Assembly: GCA_035438985.1 (NCBI GenBank) | Contig: DAORJK010000001.1 | Coordinates: 372,001 to 436,000, forward strand | Source: UBA4408 sp002389785 | Lineage (GTDB): Bacteria; Bacteroidota; Bacteroidia; UBA4408 | DNA length: 64,000 nt | Direction of reading: 5' to 3' | In this document: piece after piece, positions 18,390-28,197 of the stretch | How the letters are laid out: every line of letters begins with the position of its first letter | Numbering within the stretch: the first letter of the stretch is position 1 | Made by a program: the position numbers and the translations under genes | Notes under the pieces: generated by a model | The model's database searches: none | The model's input: only the letters and a program-made list of their open reading frames with translations | What the model was told of the DNA's origin: nothing

Positions 18390-19536
18390 TTGCTGGCTCT
18401 CCTTTCGTTTCTGCTTCGATTTCGCGACTTACACTTAACATGATGCCTATGGCGATACTTGAAAAAATAACGGATGTTCCTCCGGCACTAACCATGGGCA
18501 AGGGCTGGCCGGTGACGGGAAATAAGTGTACCGCTACCCCCATATTTATCATGGCTTGAAATACCAACATAAAACACAAACCAATTGACAATAAACTTCC
18601 AAAAGTTTTTGGACTTTTGGTGGCAATACGAGTTGCCCGGAAGAGCAAAATCATGTATAAAAAAATTACCAAAAAACCACCTAAAATTGAACCATATTCT
18701 TCAATAATGATTGCATAGATAAAATCAGATGATGCTTGGGGCAAAAAATTTCGCTGCGTGCTTTTACCGGGACCTTTTCCAATTGGACCACCGGTTGCTA
18801 TGGCTATCATGGCTTGCTCGGCCTGGTAATTTTCATCACTGTCTCCGCTAACAAAACTTTCCAATCGCGTTTTCCAGGTTTCAACACGATTATTGATATG
18901 TGGAAAGGTAAAAACCAAGAGAATAAACAAACCCAGAAAAACAATACCACTGGCCACTAAAAGTAAAATATACTTAATGTTTACTCTACCAATAAACATC
19001 AGCACCAAACAGGTAACAAACAAAACTGCTGCAGTAGAAAAATTGGCTGGTAATATTAATCCGCAAATAATTAAAATCGGTGCAACAATCGGAACAAAAG
19101 CTTCTTTAAAATCCTTTATTTGATCCTGCTTCATGGATAATAATCTTGCAACATATACAACCAATGCTAACTTGGCAAAATCACTTGTTTGAAACGTAAA
19201 TCCAATTCCCGGAATTGCAATCCATCGACTTGCTTCGCCTGCGCTAACACCTTTCACCAAAGTAAAAAGCAATAGCGGCGCTGCCAAAAACACTGCTATT
19301 TGAGAGCCTCTTGAGTAATAAGTGTATTTAATTAAGTGAGTAAAATATATGCAAAGCAGCGACAAGGCAACAAAACCAATTTGTTTAAATAGAAAAAACT
19401 CGGTGTTGCCTCCCTTATATTTATACGCTAACGTTCCGGAAGCACTGTAAACAACCAGGACCGAAAATATGGATAGCATTACAGCGACCACCCATATTAC
19501 CTTATCACCACTTAATTTATTTAAAACCTTGTTCAC
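18382..19536 (-). CDS. ftsW: FtsW, SEDS-family septal peptidoglycan glycosyltransferase
   Basis: A 384-aa polytopic SEDS protein with about ten TM helices. FtsW polymerises lipid II at the septum together with a class B PBP. Family signatures are ASRWIAIPGIGFTFQTSDFAKLALV and QAEQAMIAIATGGPIGKGPGKS, together with the late FPVTGQPLPMVSAGGTS motif. It lies between murG and the short MurD-like gene. The partner PBP is encoded upstream in the same operon. Confidence 0.97.
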   Translation of the reverse strand: MNKVLNKLSGDKVIWVVAVMLSIFSVLVVYSASGTLAYKYKGGNTEFFLFKQIGFVALSLLCIYFTHLIKYTYYSRGSQIAVFLAAPLLLFTLVKGVSAGEASRWIAIPGIGFTFQTSDFAKLALVVYVARLLSMKQDQIKDFKEAFVPIVAPILIICGLILPANFSTAAVLFVTCLVLMFIGRVNIKYILLLVASGIVFLGLFILLVFTFPHINNRVETWKTRLESFVSGDSDENYQAEQAMIAIATGGPIGKGPGKSTQRNFLPQASSDFIYAIIIEEYGSILGGFLVIFLYMILLFRATRIATKSPKTFGSLLSIGLCFMLVFQAMINMGVAVHLFPVTGQPLPMVSAGGTSVIFSSIAIGIMLSVSREIEAETKGEPANA

Positions 19537-19546
19537 TTTTTTAAAA

Positions 19547-20092
19547 TTATTTTATTCTCTGATCAAAAAATTCACGAACAGAATTTTTAAAACTATTGCC
19601 CCGTACTTCATAATTTTCATATAAGTCGTAGCTTGGACAAGCAGGTGAAAATAATACTACATCACCCTTTTTTGCCCAATGATAGCTGTATTCAACAGCC
19701 TCTTTCATTTCTTTTGCATCCACAATAAGCGGCACAATATTTTGGTATTGAAAAATTTTAAACAAGGTGCTGTTGTCCTTTCCCAAACAAATAATAGCTT
19801 TTACTTTTTCACGCATGATATCTGCAAGCACTCCATAATCGTTTCCTTTATCGACACCTCCCACAATCCAGATGATGGGCTTTTCCATTTTTTCCAAAGC
19901 CAGCCAAGTACTGTCTAAATCGGTAGATATACTATCGTTGATGTATTCAACATAGTTAAACTCGCCCACCTTTTCTAACCGGTGTTCAGTACTATTTAAC
20001 TCTGTATAATTTTCACGTTCAATTTCTTTGCGCATTTGCAAAAGTCTGCGCATATATTCAATCGGATTGGTAGTTATCTTTTTTGATTCCAT
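19547..20092 (-). CDS. Free-standing MurD C-terminal-domain paralogue
   Basis: This 181-aa protein aligns along residues 36-178 with the last ~140 residues of the adjacent MurD; roughly half the residues look identical by eye. It keeps the Mur ligase C-domain motifs WIVGGVDKGNDY (75-86) and SPACPSYDLYENYEVRG (149-165), but lacks the N-terminal UDP-binding and central ATPase domains. In the NDSKATN motif of MurD the lysine has become isoleucine (INDSISTD, residue 55). The first ~35 residues are a charged, helix-prone segment. The ORF is intact, 21 bp after murD and 10 bp before ftsW. It cannot be a full ligase. It could be a regulator, a MurD partner, or a decaying duplicate; automated tools may call it MurD or cyanophycin synthetase. 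Confidence 0.85.
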   Translation of the reverse strand: MESKKITTNPIEYMRRLLQMRKEIERENYTELNSTEHRLEKVGEFNYVEYINDSISTDLDSTWLALEKMEKPIIWIVGGVDKGNDYGVLADIMREKVKAIICLGKDNSTLFKIFQYQNIVPLIVDAKEMKEAVEYSYHWAKKGDVVLFSPACPSYDLYENYEVRGNSFKNSVREFFDQRIK

Positions 20093-20113
20093 AAGTAAAA
20101 AGTAAAGTGGATA

Positions 20114-21466
20114 TTATAATGATTTTACATCTCTCTTAAATTGACGACCACGGTCTTCGTAGTTTTCAAACAAATCGAAACTGCTACAAGCCGGTGATAA
20201 TAATACGGTGTCGCCCTTTTTTGCAAGTTTGTAAGAACGTTTAACTGCTTCTTCCGAAGAATGAGCGTCAACAATTATCTCGACTAAATCGGCAAAGGCG
20301 TTGTGGATTTTTTCATTTTCCTTACCAAGACAAACAATTGCTTTCACTTTATCCTTAACTAATTCCCGCAACATTGAATAGTCATTTCCTTTATCAACGC
20401 CTCCTACTATCCACACAGTAGGATTTGTCATACTTTCCAGAGCATACCATGTTGAATTAACATTCGTTGCCTTACTGTCGTTTATAAACTCGATGCCATG
20501 CACCTTAGTTACAAACTCCAATCGATGTTCGATATTTTCAAAATCGGCTAGACTTTCGCGCACAATTTCATTGCGTATATCCAAAACTTTGGCAACAATA
20601 CCTGCGGCCATTGAATTGTAAATGTTGTGCTTGCCTTGCAAGGCTAAACTGTGTATTGACATAGAGAAGGGTTTATTGTTTATATCCAGGATTAATTCGG
20701 TTTCGTTTAAATAGGCCCCATTTTCAACTTTTTCGTAAATTGAAATTGGAATTAGTTGTGCAGTTATTTTTTGAGATGCAAGGTTCGATTGTATAATTGC
20801 ATCGTCTTTGCAGTAAATAAATACATCTTGTTGCAGTTGATTTTGTGTGATGCGAAATTTTGAATCCACATAATTTTGCAATTCATATTCGTAGCGATCA
20901 AGATGATCGGGAGTAATGTTTAACAACACAGCAAGATTGATACGTGTTTTAAACATACCATCCAATTGAAAACTGCTTAGCTCCAAAACATAGTAATCGA
21001 AGTTCGATTCAGCAACTTGTCTGGCAAAACTTTTTCCAACATTTCCTGCCAATCCAACATTTAATCCGGCCTTAGTTAGGATATGATAAGTAAGCAGTGT
21101 GGTAGTTGTTTTTCCGTTAGTTCCGGTTATTCCTATTAAGGTAGCATGGGTGTATCGCGCAGCAAATTCAATTTCAGATAGTACCGGTTTTCCCTTTTTT
21201 AGAAGTGCTTGTACTAGTTCTGCTTTGTCAGGAATTCCGGGACTTTTAACAACTTCATCTGCAGTTAAAATTCGTTTAGATGTATGTTGATTTTCTTCAA
21301 ACTCAATTTGATGGCTCAACAATTCCTTTTTATACTTCTCTTTAATACTTCCTTGATCAGAAACAAAAACATCAAAACCCATTTTTACTCCCAATACCGC
21401 AGTTCCTACGCCACTTTCACCCGCTCCCAAAACCACTAATCGTTTTTTATTGCTCGTTGTTTTCAT
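20114..21466 (-). CDS. murD: UDP-N-acetylmuramoyl-L-alanine--D-glutamate ligase MurD
   Basis: MurD adds D-Glu to UDP-MurNAc-L-Ala. All three Mur domains are present: the UDP-binding Rossmann domain (VVLGAGESGVGTAVLG, 11-26), the ATPase domain with P-loop GTNGKTT (115-121) and the ELSSFQL motif, and the C-domain with FINDSKATNVNST (327-339, lysine 332), GGVDKGNDYS and SPACSSFDLFENYEDRG. Length (450 aa) is normal. It is the complete counterpart of the truncated paralogue next to it. It starts 6 bp after mraY. Confidence 0.98.
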   Translation of the reverse strand: MKTTSNKKRLVVLGAGESGVGTAVLGVKMGFDVFVSDQGSIKEKYKKELLSHQIEFEENQHTSKRILTADEVVKSPGIPDKAELVQALLKKGKPVLSEIEFAARYTHATLIGITGTNGKTTTTLLTYHILTKAGLNVGLAGNVGKSFARQVAESNFDYYVLELSSFQLDGMFKTRINLAVLLNITPDHLDRYEYELQNYVDSKFRITQNQLQQDVFIYCKDDAIIQSNLASQKITAQLIPISIYEKVENGAYLNETELILDINNKPFSMSIHSLALQGKHNIYNSMAAGIVAKVLDIRNEIVRESLADFENIEHRLEFVTKVHGIEFINDSKATNVNSTWYALESMTNPTVWIVGGVDKGNDYSMLRELVKDKVKAIVCLGKENEKIHNAFADLVEIIVDAHSSEEAVKRSYKLAKKGDTVLLSPACSSFDLFENYEDRGRQFKRDVKSL

Positions 21467-21472
21467 CCTTTA

Positions 21473-22729
21473 TTAACGAAGTTTTAGTGTAACAAAAGTG
21501 AGTATGGCAAGCATCACACCTACAATCCAAAAACGGGTAACAATTTTAGATTCGTGAAAACCCAATTTTTGATAATGATGGTGTAAGGGTGACATCTTAA
21601 AAATTCTTCGCCCTTCGCCATATTTCTTTTTGGTGTATTTGAAGTAACTAACTTGCATCACTACAGATAAATTCTCCACCAAAAAAATTCCGCATAAGAT
21701 TGGAATCAGTAATTCTTTTCTTATGGCCAGTGCATAAACTGCTATAATTCCACCCAATGTTAGGCTTCCTGTATCGCCCATAAATACTTGAGCGGGATAC
21801 GAATTGTACCACATAAATCCAACACAGGCACCAATAAATGCTCCCATAAATATTACCAGCTCGCCCGTACTTGGTATATACATGATGTTGAGGTAATTGG
21901 CAAAAATCATGTTACCTGATACATAAGCGAAAATGAGCAAAGTAGCACCAATAATGGCTGATGTTCCAGTGGCTAAACCGTCTAGACCGTCGGTTAAGTT
22001 TGCACCATTACTTACAGAGGTGATAATTAATATTACGATTGGTATAAAAACCAACCAGCCCCATTTTTCATAATCATCTCCGATAAATGAAATTAGTTTT
22101 GAATAATTAAACTCATTATTTTTCACAAAAGGAATGGTGGTTTTAAGCGATTTTGAAGGGGTTGTTGAGTAGTGTGGCAAATTGCTCGCATTCACATCGT
22201 GTGCGAACATATCATTCGCCATTTCAACTTCCAACGAATTGTATACCTTTTCCTTTATAACTACATTGCTATTAAAATACAGCGTTATACCAACGATTAA
22301 ACCTAGACCTATTTGTCCGATTACTTTGAATTTTCCTTTTAAGCCTTCCTTATCTTTTTTAAACACTTTGATATAATCATCCAAAAATCCAATTGTACCA
22401 AGCCAAATTGTTGTGCACAACATGAGTATGATGTATACATTGTGAAGCTTTGCAAACAATAAAGTGGGAATCAAGATGGCAGCAATAATTATTAATCCAC
22501 CCATTGTTGGTGTACCTTGCTTCTGATTTTGACCTTCCAGTCCTAGGTTTCGGATGGTTTCACCAACTTGCTTTTTACGGATGTATTCAATAATTCGTCT
22601 TCCAAAAATCAAAGAAATTAATAGCGAAGTGATAATTGCCATAGCTGCCCTGAACGAGATGTATTGAAAAACTCCCGAACCAGGTAAGTCAAAATGTTTG
22701 TGCAAATAATCAAATAAGTAATAAAGCAT
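21473..22729 (-). CDS. mraY: Phospho-N-acetylmuramoyl-pentapeptide-transferase MraY
   Basis: MraY transfers phospho-MurNAc-pentapeptide to undecaprenyl phosphate, forming lipid I in the inner membrane. About ten TM helices are present. Motifs include GTPTMGGLIIIAAIL, FLDDYIKVFKKDKEGLKGKFK, NLTDGLDGLATG and the histidine-rich MSPLHHHYQKLGF. At 418 aa it is longer than E. coli MraY (360) because of an insertion of about 60 residues after the fourth helix (around residues 165-225). Such longer MraY proteins are, to my knowledge, usual in Bacteroidota. Confidence 0.98.
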   Translation of the reverse strand: MLYYLFDYLHKHFDLPGSGVFQYISFRAAMAIITSLLISLIFGRRIIEYIRKKQVGETIRNLGLEGQNQKQGTPTMGGLIIIAAILIPTLLFAKLHNVYIILMLCTTIWLGTIGFLDDYIKVFKKDKEGLKGKFKVIGQIGLGLIVGITLYFNSNVVIKEKVYNSLEVEMANDMFAHDVNASNLPHYSTTPSKSLKTTIPFVKNNEFNYSKLISFIGDDYEKWGWLVFIPIVILIITSVSNGANLTDGLDGLATGTSAIIGATLLIFAYVSGNMIFANYLNIMYIPSTGELVIFMGAFIGACVGFMWYNSYPAQVFMGDTGSLTLGGIIAVYALAIRKELLIPILCGIFLVENLSVVMQVSYFKYTKKKYGEGRRIFKMSPLHHHYQKLGFHESKIVTRFWIVGVMLAILTFVTLKLR

Positions 22730-22741
22730 TTCCCTTAATTT

Positions 22742-24202
22742 TTAGTCTAATAATTCAAATGAATTTTTCAATTCTTCCAGATCGTCAAATGGATATTTTA
22801 CGCCTTTAATCTCTTGGTATTTCTCGTGTCCCTTTCCGGCCACCAATATGATATCACCCGGTTGAGCCAAGGAACATGCTGTTTTAATAGCTTCGCGCCT
22901 GTCAACTATGGATAGCGATTTTTTATTGTAAGGAGGAAGAATTCCCTTTTTCATTTGCTCAATTATTTCTTCCGGATTTTCTGATCGTGGATTATCGCTC
23001 GTAAGAATCACCTTATCACTTAAATCACAAGCAATTTTAGCCATCAACGGTCGTTTCAATGCATCTCTATCGCCTCCGCATCCAACTAAGGTGATTACCT
23101 TTTCATTGCCGGTTCGTATATCATTAATGGTAGTTAGCACATTTTTCAATGCATCCGGAGTGTGGGCATAATCAATTATCCCTGTAATTTTATTCGCCGA
23201 ACGCAAATATTGAAACCTTCCTTCAACAGCATTCAGTGTACTCAATGCAGTTAACACATTGGTTGAATCTTCTTTCAATAAAACTCCAATGCTGTATGCA
23301 AGAAGCAAATTGTAAGCATTAAAGGTGCCTATCAGCTTTGAATAAAATTCCTTTCCATCAATTGTGAGTAGCAATCCCGAAAATTGATTTTCTATAATGC
23401 GGCATTTAAAATCAGCCATAGAATTTATGGCGTATGTCTTTTTTAGAGCACGTGTATTTTGCAACATCACTTCTCCATTCTTGTCATCCTTATTTACCAG
23501 TGCAAATGCTGTAGCAGGAAGGCCATCGAAAAAACCTTTTTTTGCTTTGATGTAATTATCAAAAGTCTTGTGATAATCTAAATGATCGTGTGTAATGTTG
23601 GTAAAAGCTGCTCCAGAGAATTCAAGTGCAGTTATGCGATGTTGAACAACTGCGTGTGAACTAACTTCCATAAAGCAATGCGTACAGCCTTTTTCAACCA
23701 TCCGCTGTAATAGCTGATTGAGTTGCAATGCATCAGGAGTGGTATGTGTAGCCGGTACTTGTTCTCCATCAATATAATTGCAAACAGTACTCAGCATTCC
23801 GGTCTTATATCCGAGTAGTTTAAATAAATTATAGAGCAAGGTAACGGAGGTTGTTTTTCCGTTAGTTCCAGTTACTCCAACTAGTTTGAGCTTTTCAGAA
23901 GGATTTTCGTAAAAATTTGCTGCTACAATTGCAAGGGCTTCACTCGTATTTTTAACTTTTATGTAGGTAACTTTTTCATCTTTTTGATCAGGTATATCCT
24001 CACACAAAATTGCAATAGCACCTGTTTGTATTGCCTTTTGAATAAAGGCATGACCGTCTGAAACTTCACCTCTGATCGCTACAAAAAATGAAAAACGCTC
24101 TACTTTCCGCGAATCAAAACAAATAGATTCAATCGCAACGTTGGTGCTACCAATCACCTCTTCAATACGAGTTTTGTAAAGTATGTCGCGCAATAATTTC
24201 AT
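22742..24202 (-). CDS. murE: UDP-MurNAc-tripeptide synthetase MurE, meso-DAP type
   Basis: MurE adds the third stem-peptide residue. The P-loop TGTNGKTTS (111-119), the substrate motif THTTPDALQLN, the carbamylated-lysine region and the C-domain IIDYAHTPDALKN are present. The specificity motif reads DNPRSE (403-408); DNPR is the signature of enzymes that use meso-diaminopimelate rather than lysine, which fits a Gram-negative wall. It abuts the PBP gene with no gap. No murF follows, so MurF is encoded elsewhere. Confidence 0.98.
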   Translation of the reverse strand: MKLLRDILYKTRIEEVIGSTNVAIESICFDSRKVERFSFFVAIRGEVSDGHAFIQKAIQTGAIAILCEDIPDQKDEKVTYIKVKNTSEALAIVAANFYENPSEKLKLVGVTGTNGKTTSVTLLYNLFKLLGYKTGMLSTVCNYIDGEQVPATHTTPDALQLNQLLQRMVEKGCTHCFMEVSSHAVVQHRITALEFSGAAFTNITHDHLDYHKTFDNYIKAKKGFFDGLPATAFALVNKDDKNGEVMLQNTRALKKTYAINSMADFKCRIIENQFSGLLLTIDGKEFYSKLIGTFNAYNLLLAYSIGVLLKEDSTNVLTALSTLNAVEGRFQYLRSANKITGIIDYAHTPDALKNVLTTINDIRTGNEKVITLVGCGGDRDALKRPLMAKIACDLSDKVILTSDNPRSENPEEIIEQMKKGILPPYNKKSLSIVDRREAIKTACSLAQPGDIILVAGKGHEKYQEIKGVKYPFDDLEELKNSFELLD

Positions 24203-26311
24203 TTACGATAATTCTATAATTACTTGTGTTCCTTTATTCACTTTGGTTCCGGCTTCAGGCAATTGTTTCGTTACCGTTCCTTTGCCTGAAATTTTTACCA
24301 TCACACCTGCATTTTCGAGCAAATAAATAGCATCCTTTAAACCCATACCAACTACATTGGGAATTCCACTTTTACTAGTTGTTCTGGCAGCCAAAGCAAT
24401 GCCTTTAGCATCACTGCTAGTTGTTACCCATTCAGCGTTTCCACTTTTATCTTTTTCACCAAGTTTTAACTTTGTGGCAACCAATGTCAAATCAGATTTA
24501 TTTCCAGCCTTTGCAATGGGAGTTTTAAGTATTTGGCTGGTATCAGATTGTAGTTCCTTGTGAATTTCAGTACTCGTTGCATACACCTTATCTGCGATTT
24601 CACGGAATACAGGACCGGCAACATCGTTACCGTAATACACTTTTTGAGTAGGCGCATTCACTACTACTATGCAGGTATACTTTGGGTTGGTTGCAGGAAA
24701 GTATCCAACTAAGGATGCTTGATAACTCACTTTTCCCTGATATTTATACCCGTAAGCTTTGTTATAAATTTGAGCTGTGCCGGTTTTAGCAGCAATTTTA
24801 TAATCTGCCGAACGCAGGTTAGTTGCAGTACCTCGTTCAACTACTCCTTCGAGCATTTTTTTTGCATTGCGTATGGTTTCCTTAGAACAAATAGATGGAT
24901 TCAATACTGCTGTTTGAAATGATTTCACCAGTTCGCCTCTTTTTCGAATTTCCTTAACAAAAATTGGTTTCACCATCTTGCCATCGTTTGCAACAGCATT
25001 GTAAAAAGTTAGAATTTGTAAGGGTGTCATACGCGATTCATAACCGGTTGACATTACAGGCAAAGTAACAGGACTCCAAGTTTTATCTTTCGTATTTTTA
25101 ATATATGGCAAACCTTCCCCGGTTATGTCGAGATTTAATGGATTATTTAAACCCATTTTATATAAACGATCAATAAATTTTTGTGGTGTTTTAGCGTAGT
25201 ATTTCGAAATTACCTTGGCTACACCCACATTCGAAGACTTTTCAAAAACCTCTTGCAAAGTAATTTTACCATACCCACCTTCATGTGAATCTCTAATGTG
25301 ATGATCGTAAAAAACGACATCGCCATCTTCTGTATCCACTATTTCATCCAAATTGGTATAACCATCTTCCATAGCTGCAATCAATGAAGCTAGTTTAAAA
25401 GTTGAACCGGGGTCAGTACTTTCACCAATAACATAATTGTATGTTTCGGCATAATTTGTTGAATCAATTTTCTTAAGATTAACTATTGCTCTAATTTCTC
25501 CTGTTGAAACTTCCATCAATGCCGCACATCCATGATCGGCTTGTTGCTTTCTTAGTTGAGTTAACAAAGCATGATGCGCCACATCTTGAATGTTAACGTC
25601 AATCGTAGTATAGATGTCGCTGCCATCAGTTGCTTCAATATCATCTTCCTTGTGCACAGGTGCCCAATTATTGCCCGAAATTTTTTGCATTAATCGCTTC
25701 CCGGAAACTCCTTTTAAATAATTATTAAATGAGCCTTCAATTCCAACAGGTTTAATTCCCTCTCGCTGATAACCAAGGGTTCGAGCTGCCAACTCACGGA
25801 ATGGCATTTCCCTGCGATTGTTTTGAATACACATTAAACCACCCTTGTATTTTCCCATTCGAAACAATGGAAATGTTCGCAAGGTTTTTACATCTGAGTA
25901 ACTCACTCCCTTTTGTAAAAAAAGGTAACGCTCCTTTTGTTTGCGTGCGCGAACTAACAATCGCTTGTATTCCTTTTGGCTACGATCCTGAAACAATTCT
26001 GATAAGCACAACGCCAGCGAATCCACGTTCTTAGCAAATAATTTATTCGTAATTGGACCTGCACAAACATCCATTCGTATTTCGTAAATCGGAACAGATG
26101 TAGCCAATAAACTTCCGTCATTACTAAATACATTTCCTCTTGAAGCTTCAATATTAAAATAGGTGGTAGTTAGTTTTTGGGCTTTTTCTTTCCACTCCTG
26201 ACCTTGAACAAATTGAATTTTTACCACGCGTATAACAATGAGGAGCGCGAAAATGCTCATCAATAAATACACAAGGTAAATTCTCCACAATATGTCTTTT
26301 CTGGCTTCCAC
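24203..26311 (-). CDS. ftsI: Septal class B penicillin-binding protein (FtsI/PBP3-type) with C-terminal PASTA domain
   Basis: A 702-aa transpeptidase that cross-links septal peptidoglycan with FtsW. One N-terminal TM helix (about 11-29) is followed by a PBP dimerisation domain (about 50-220) and a transpeptidase domain with the three active-site motifs: STFK (303-306), SSN (359-361) and KTGTAQ (509-514). A linker (about 580-645) leads to a single PASTA domain (646-702, PNVVGMGLKDAIYLLENAGV). The PASTA domain is absent from E. coli FtsI but, as far as I know, common in Bacteroidota FtsI. It is sandwiched between ftsL and murE with no gaps. Confidence 0.97.
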   Translation of the reverse strand: MEARKDILWRIYLVYLLMSIFALLIVIRVVKIQFVQGQEWKEKAQKLTTTYFNIEASRGNVFSNDGSLLATSVPIYEIRMDVCAGPITNKLFAKNVDSLALCLSELFQDRSQKEYKRLLVRARKQKERYLFLQKGVSYSDVKTLRTFPLFRMGKYKGGLMCIQNNRREMPFRELAARTLGYQREGIKPVGIEGSFNNYLKGVSGKRLMQKISGNNWAPVHKEDDIEATDGSDIYTTIDVNIQDVAHHALLTQLRKQQADHGCAALMEVSTGEIRAIVNLKKIDSTNYAETYNYVIGESTDPGSTFKLASLIAAMEDGYTNLDEIVDTEDGDVVFYDHHIRDSHEGGYGKITLQEVFEKSSNVGVAKVISKYYAKTPQKFIDRLYKMGLNNPLNLDITGEGLPYIKNTKDKTWSPVTLPVMSTGYESRMTPLQILTFYNAVANDGKMVKPIFVKEIRKRGELVKSFQTAVLNPSICSKETIRNAKKMLEGVVERGTATNLRSADYKIAAKTGTAQIYNKAYGYKYQGKVSYQASLVGYFPATNPKYTCIVVVNAPTQKVYYGNDVAGPVFREIADKVYATSTEIHKELQSDTSQILKTPIAKAGNKSDLTLVATKLKLGEKDKSGNAEWVTTSSDAKGIALAARTTSKSGIPNVVGMGLKDAIYLLENAGVMVKISGKGTVTKQLPEAGTKVNKGTQVIIELS

Positions 26312-26782
26312 TTATTTTACTTCTGAAAGTTTGTTTGAATTTTGATCAGTATTTTCTTGCACCTGCTCTTCTTTTTCAATAATTATCTTTTTAGGAGCTA
26401 CAACTGATTCTTTTATTCCTAAATTCATTTCAGCGGCGGCACGTGCAACTTCTGATTGTTTGCTGATGAACATTAAATCTGATTTAGAAGTAATGTATTC
26501 AGACCGCAATTCCTTTATTTCATTGGTTACGGAATTGGTTTTACGAAGTATTTTTTCGGCATAATACGTATTCGATATGTACACAATAGCAACAAATACT
26601 AAGAAAAATACAAATGGAACTTGCTTTACCGCACTTGCATTGGTAAGAAAGTTTCCATTGATGAAATCGATTATTGGGCGATCCTTTTTGCCAGATTTTT
26701 TAGGGGAGCTTGCCACAGATGAAGTAGTTGCTTCATCATTTATTCCGTTTTCAATACTAGTTGGCTCCTTAATTTCTGCCAT
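26312..26782 (-). CDS. ftsL: FtsL-like cell division protein
   Basis: A 156-aa bitopic protein. A disordered Ser/Lys-rich N-terminus is followed by one TM helix (about 57-75, PFVFFLVFVAIVYISNTYY) and a coiled-coil-like segment (KILRKTNSVTNEIKELRSEYITSKSDLM) with a charged tail. This layout and its position between rsmH and the septal PBP identify it as the FtsL-type divisome component; primary-sequence conservation is low in this family. No FtsB partner gene is seen nearby. Confidence 0.9.
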   Translation of the reverse strand: MAEIKEPTSIENGINDEATTSSVASSPKKSGKKDRPIIDFINGNFLTNASAVKQVPFVFFLVFVAIVYISNTYYAEKILRKTNSVTNEIKELRSEYITSKSDLMFISKQSEVARAAAEMNLGIKESVVAPKKIIIEKEEQVQENTDQNSNKLSEVK

Positions 26783-26792
26783 TAAATTTGAG

Positions 26793-27689
26793 TTATAATT
26801 TTTCTGCTATTCTTAATTTTGCACTTCGTGATCGTGAATTTTGTTCCATTTCAACTGCTCCCGGTATTACTGGCTTTTTCGTAATCAGCTCAAACGGAAC
26901 TAAACTATTTCCAAAAAAATCTTTCTCTACTTCTCCTTCAAACTTTCCTTTCCTCATAAAATGCTTTACCAATCTGTCTTCCAAAGAGTGATACGAAATC
27001 ACTACTAATCGTCCACCTTTATCGAGCACTTCTAAACTTTGCACCAACAACTCTTTTAATACTTGCATTTCATTGTTTACTTCAATCCGCAAAGCCTGAA
27101 AAACCTGTGCTAAATATTGATTCTCTTTCCCTCTGGTTACCAATGGAGCAATGATATTTTTCAACTCACTTACCTTGTTAATAGGTTTCAACTTTCGCTC
27201 ATGTACAATTCGGTAAGCAAGTTTTGAGGCATTCGGAATTTCACCATACACTTTAAAAATTTCCTTCAATTGCTCTTCCGAAAATTCATTCAATACCATC
27301 TTTGCCGTCTTTTGCGAATTGGTATCCATACGCATATCGAGTTCAGCTTCAAAGCGGGTTGAAAAACCTCTTTCGGCCGTATCAAACTGATGACTTGAAA
27401 CTCCCAAGTCGGCCAAAATTCCGTTTACCGGTAAAGCATTGTGCAGGCGTAAATAATTTTTGAGGTACTTAAAATTTTGTCTCACAAAAATTAATTTGTT
27501 TGTGTCAGCTTTATTTTTTTCAGCTGCTTCATCCTGATCAAAAGCTATTAATCGCCCCCCTTTAAGTTGAGCAAGTATTGCTTTTGAATGCCCTCCACCT
27601 CCATAGGTAACATCTACATAGGTACCATTGGGGTCGATTTTCAATCCTTCAATACATTCATTTAAAAGAACGGGTTGGTGGTACATCAT
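26793..27689 (-). CDS. rsmH: 16S rRNA (cytosine(1402)-N(4))-methyltransferase RsmH
   Basis: RsmH (MraW) methylates N4 of C1402 in 16S rRNA at the decoding centre. The 298-aa protein shows the SAM-binding VDVTYGGGGHSKAIL (about 25-39), GILADLGVSSHQFD, the inserted helical domain (EELKEIFKVYGEI region) and the C-terminal VVISYHSLEDRLVKHFMR. It directly abuts mraZ upstream (no gap) and leads into ftsL 10 bp downstream, the standard dcw order. Confidence 0.98.
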   Translation of the reverse strand: MMYHQPVLLNECIEGLKIDPNGTYVDVTYGGGGHSKAILAQLKGGRLIAFDQDEAAEKNKADTNKLIFVRQNFKYLKNYLRLHNALPVNGILADLGVSSHQFDTAERGFSTRFEAELDMRMDTNSQKTAKMVLNEFSEEQLKEIFKVYGEIPNASKLAYRIVHERKLKPINKVSELKNIIAPLVTRGKENQYLAQVFQALRIEVNNEMQVLKELLVQSLEVLDKGGRLVVISYHSLEDRLVKHFMRKGKFEGEVEKDFFGNSLVPFELITKKPVIPGAVEMEQNSRSRSAKLRIAEKL

Positions 27690-28157
27690 TTAATTTTCTT
27701 GCTGAGAATTACCACCCATTACTCTCTCTGCAAGTTGTGCAAAAGCATCAGGATCGTAGCCTTTCATAACATCCTTATAGGCTTTGTCTGACCATATTTC
27801 AATTTTATTTAAGCTCGATGTGAGCACGATATCCTTCTTAATTTTTGCAAACTCAGCCAAATGTTTTGGAAGCAAAAAACGATTCGTTGCATCCAATTCA
27901 ACCGTACTTGCTCCATTCGTATATTGACGAATAAAATCGTCGTTCTCTTTGCGAAAGCGGTTGAGTTTACTCAAATCGCGCACTATTTCTTCCCAAGCAT
28001 CCATTGGATACAACACCAAACATTTTTGAAAAACACTTCGGTTTATTACAAACTTTTCCCGCAACTCAGTCGGAAATTGTTTATACAACCCGGCCGGCAT
28101 CATCACTCTTCCCTTCACATCCATCGTACACTGAAATTCGCCTATGTAGTTCGTCAT
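27690..28157 (-). CDS. mraZ: Transcriptional regulator MraZ
   Basis: MraZ is a double SpoVT/AbrB-fold DNA-binding protein that autoregulates the dcw operon. From the Met at 28157 it is 155 aa, normal for the family, starting MTNYIGEFQCTMDVKGR. Both AbrB-like repeats are visible (DVKGRVMMPAGLYKQF and DATNRFLLPKHLAEFAKI). The frame stays open to 28214, but that start would overlap the MraZ box array at 28198-28227, so 28157 is preferred. It is the first gene of the operon. Confidence 0.96.
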   Translation of the reverse strand: MTNYIGEFQCTMDVKGRVMMPAGLYKQFPTELREKFVINRSVFQKCLVLYPMDAWEEIVRDLSKLNRFRKENDDFIRQYTNGASTVELDATNRFLLPKHLAEFAKIKKDIVLTSSLNKIEIWSDKAYKDVMKGYDPDAFAQLAERVMGGNSQQEN

Positions 28158-28197
28158 TACTGGTGTTTCGCTTCGAGCGGTAAATTTAAAACAATTT

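Noticed and set aside
19547..20092. Frameshifted tail of murD
   Set aside because: murD is complete with its own C-domain; the short gene is a separate, diverged copy of that domain rather than a broken end.
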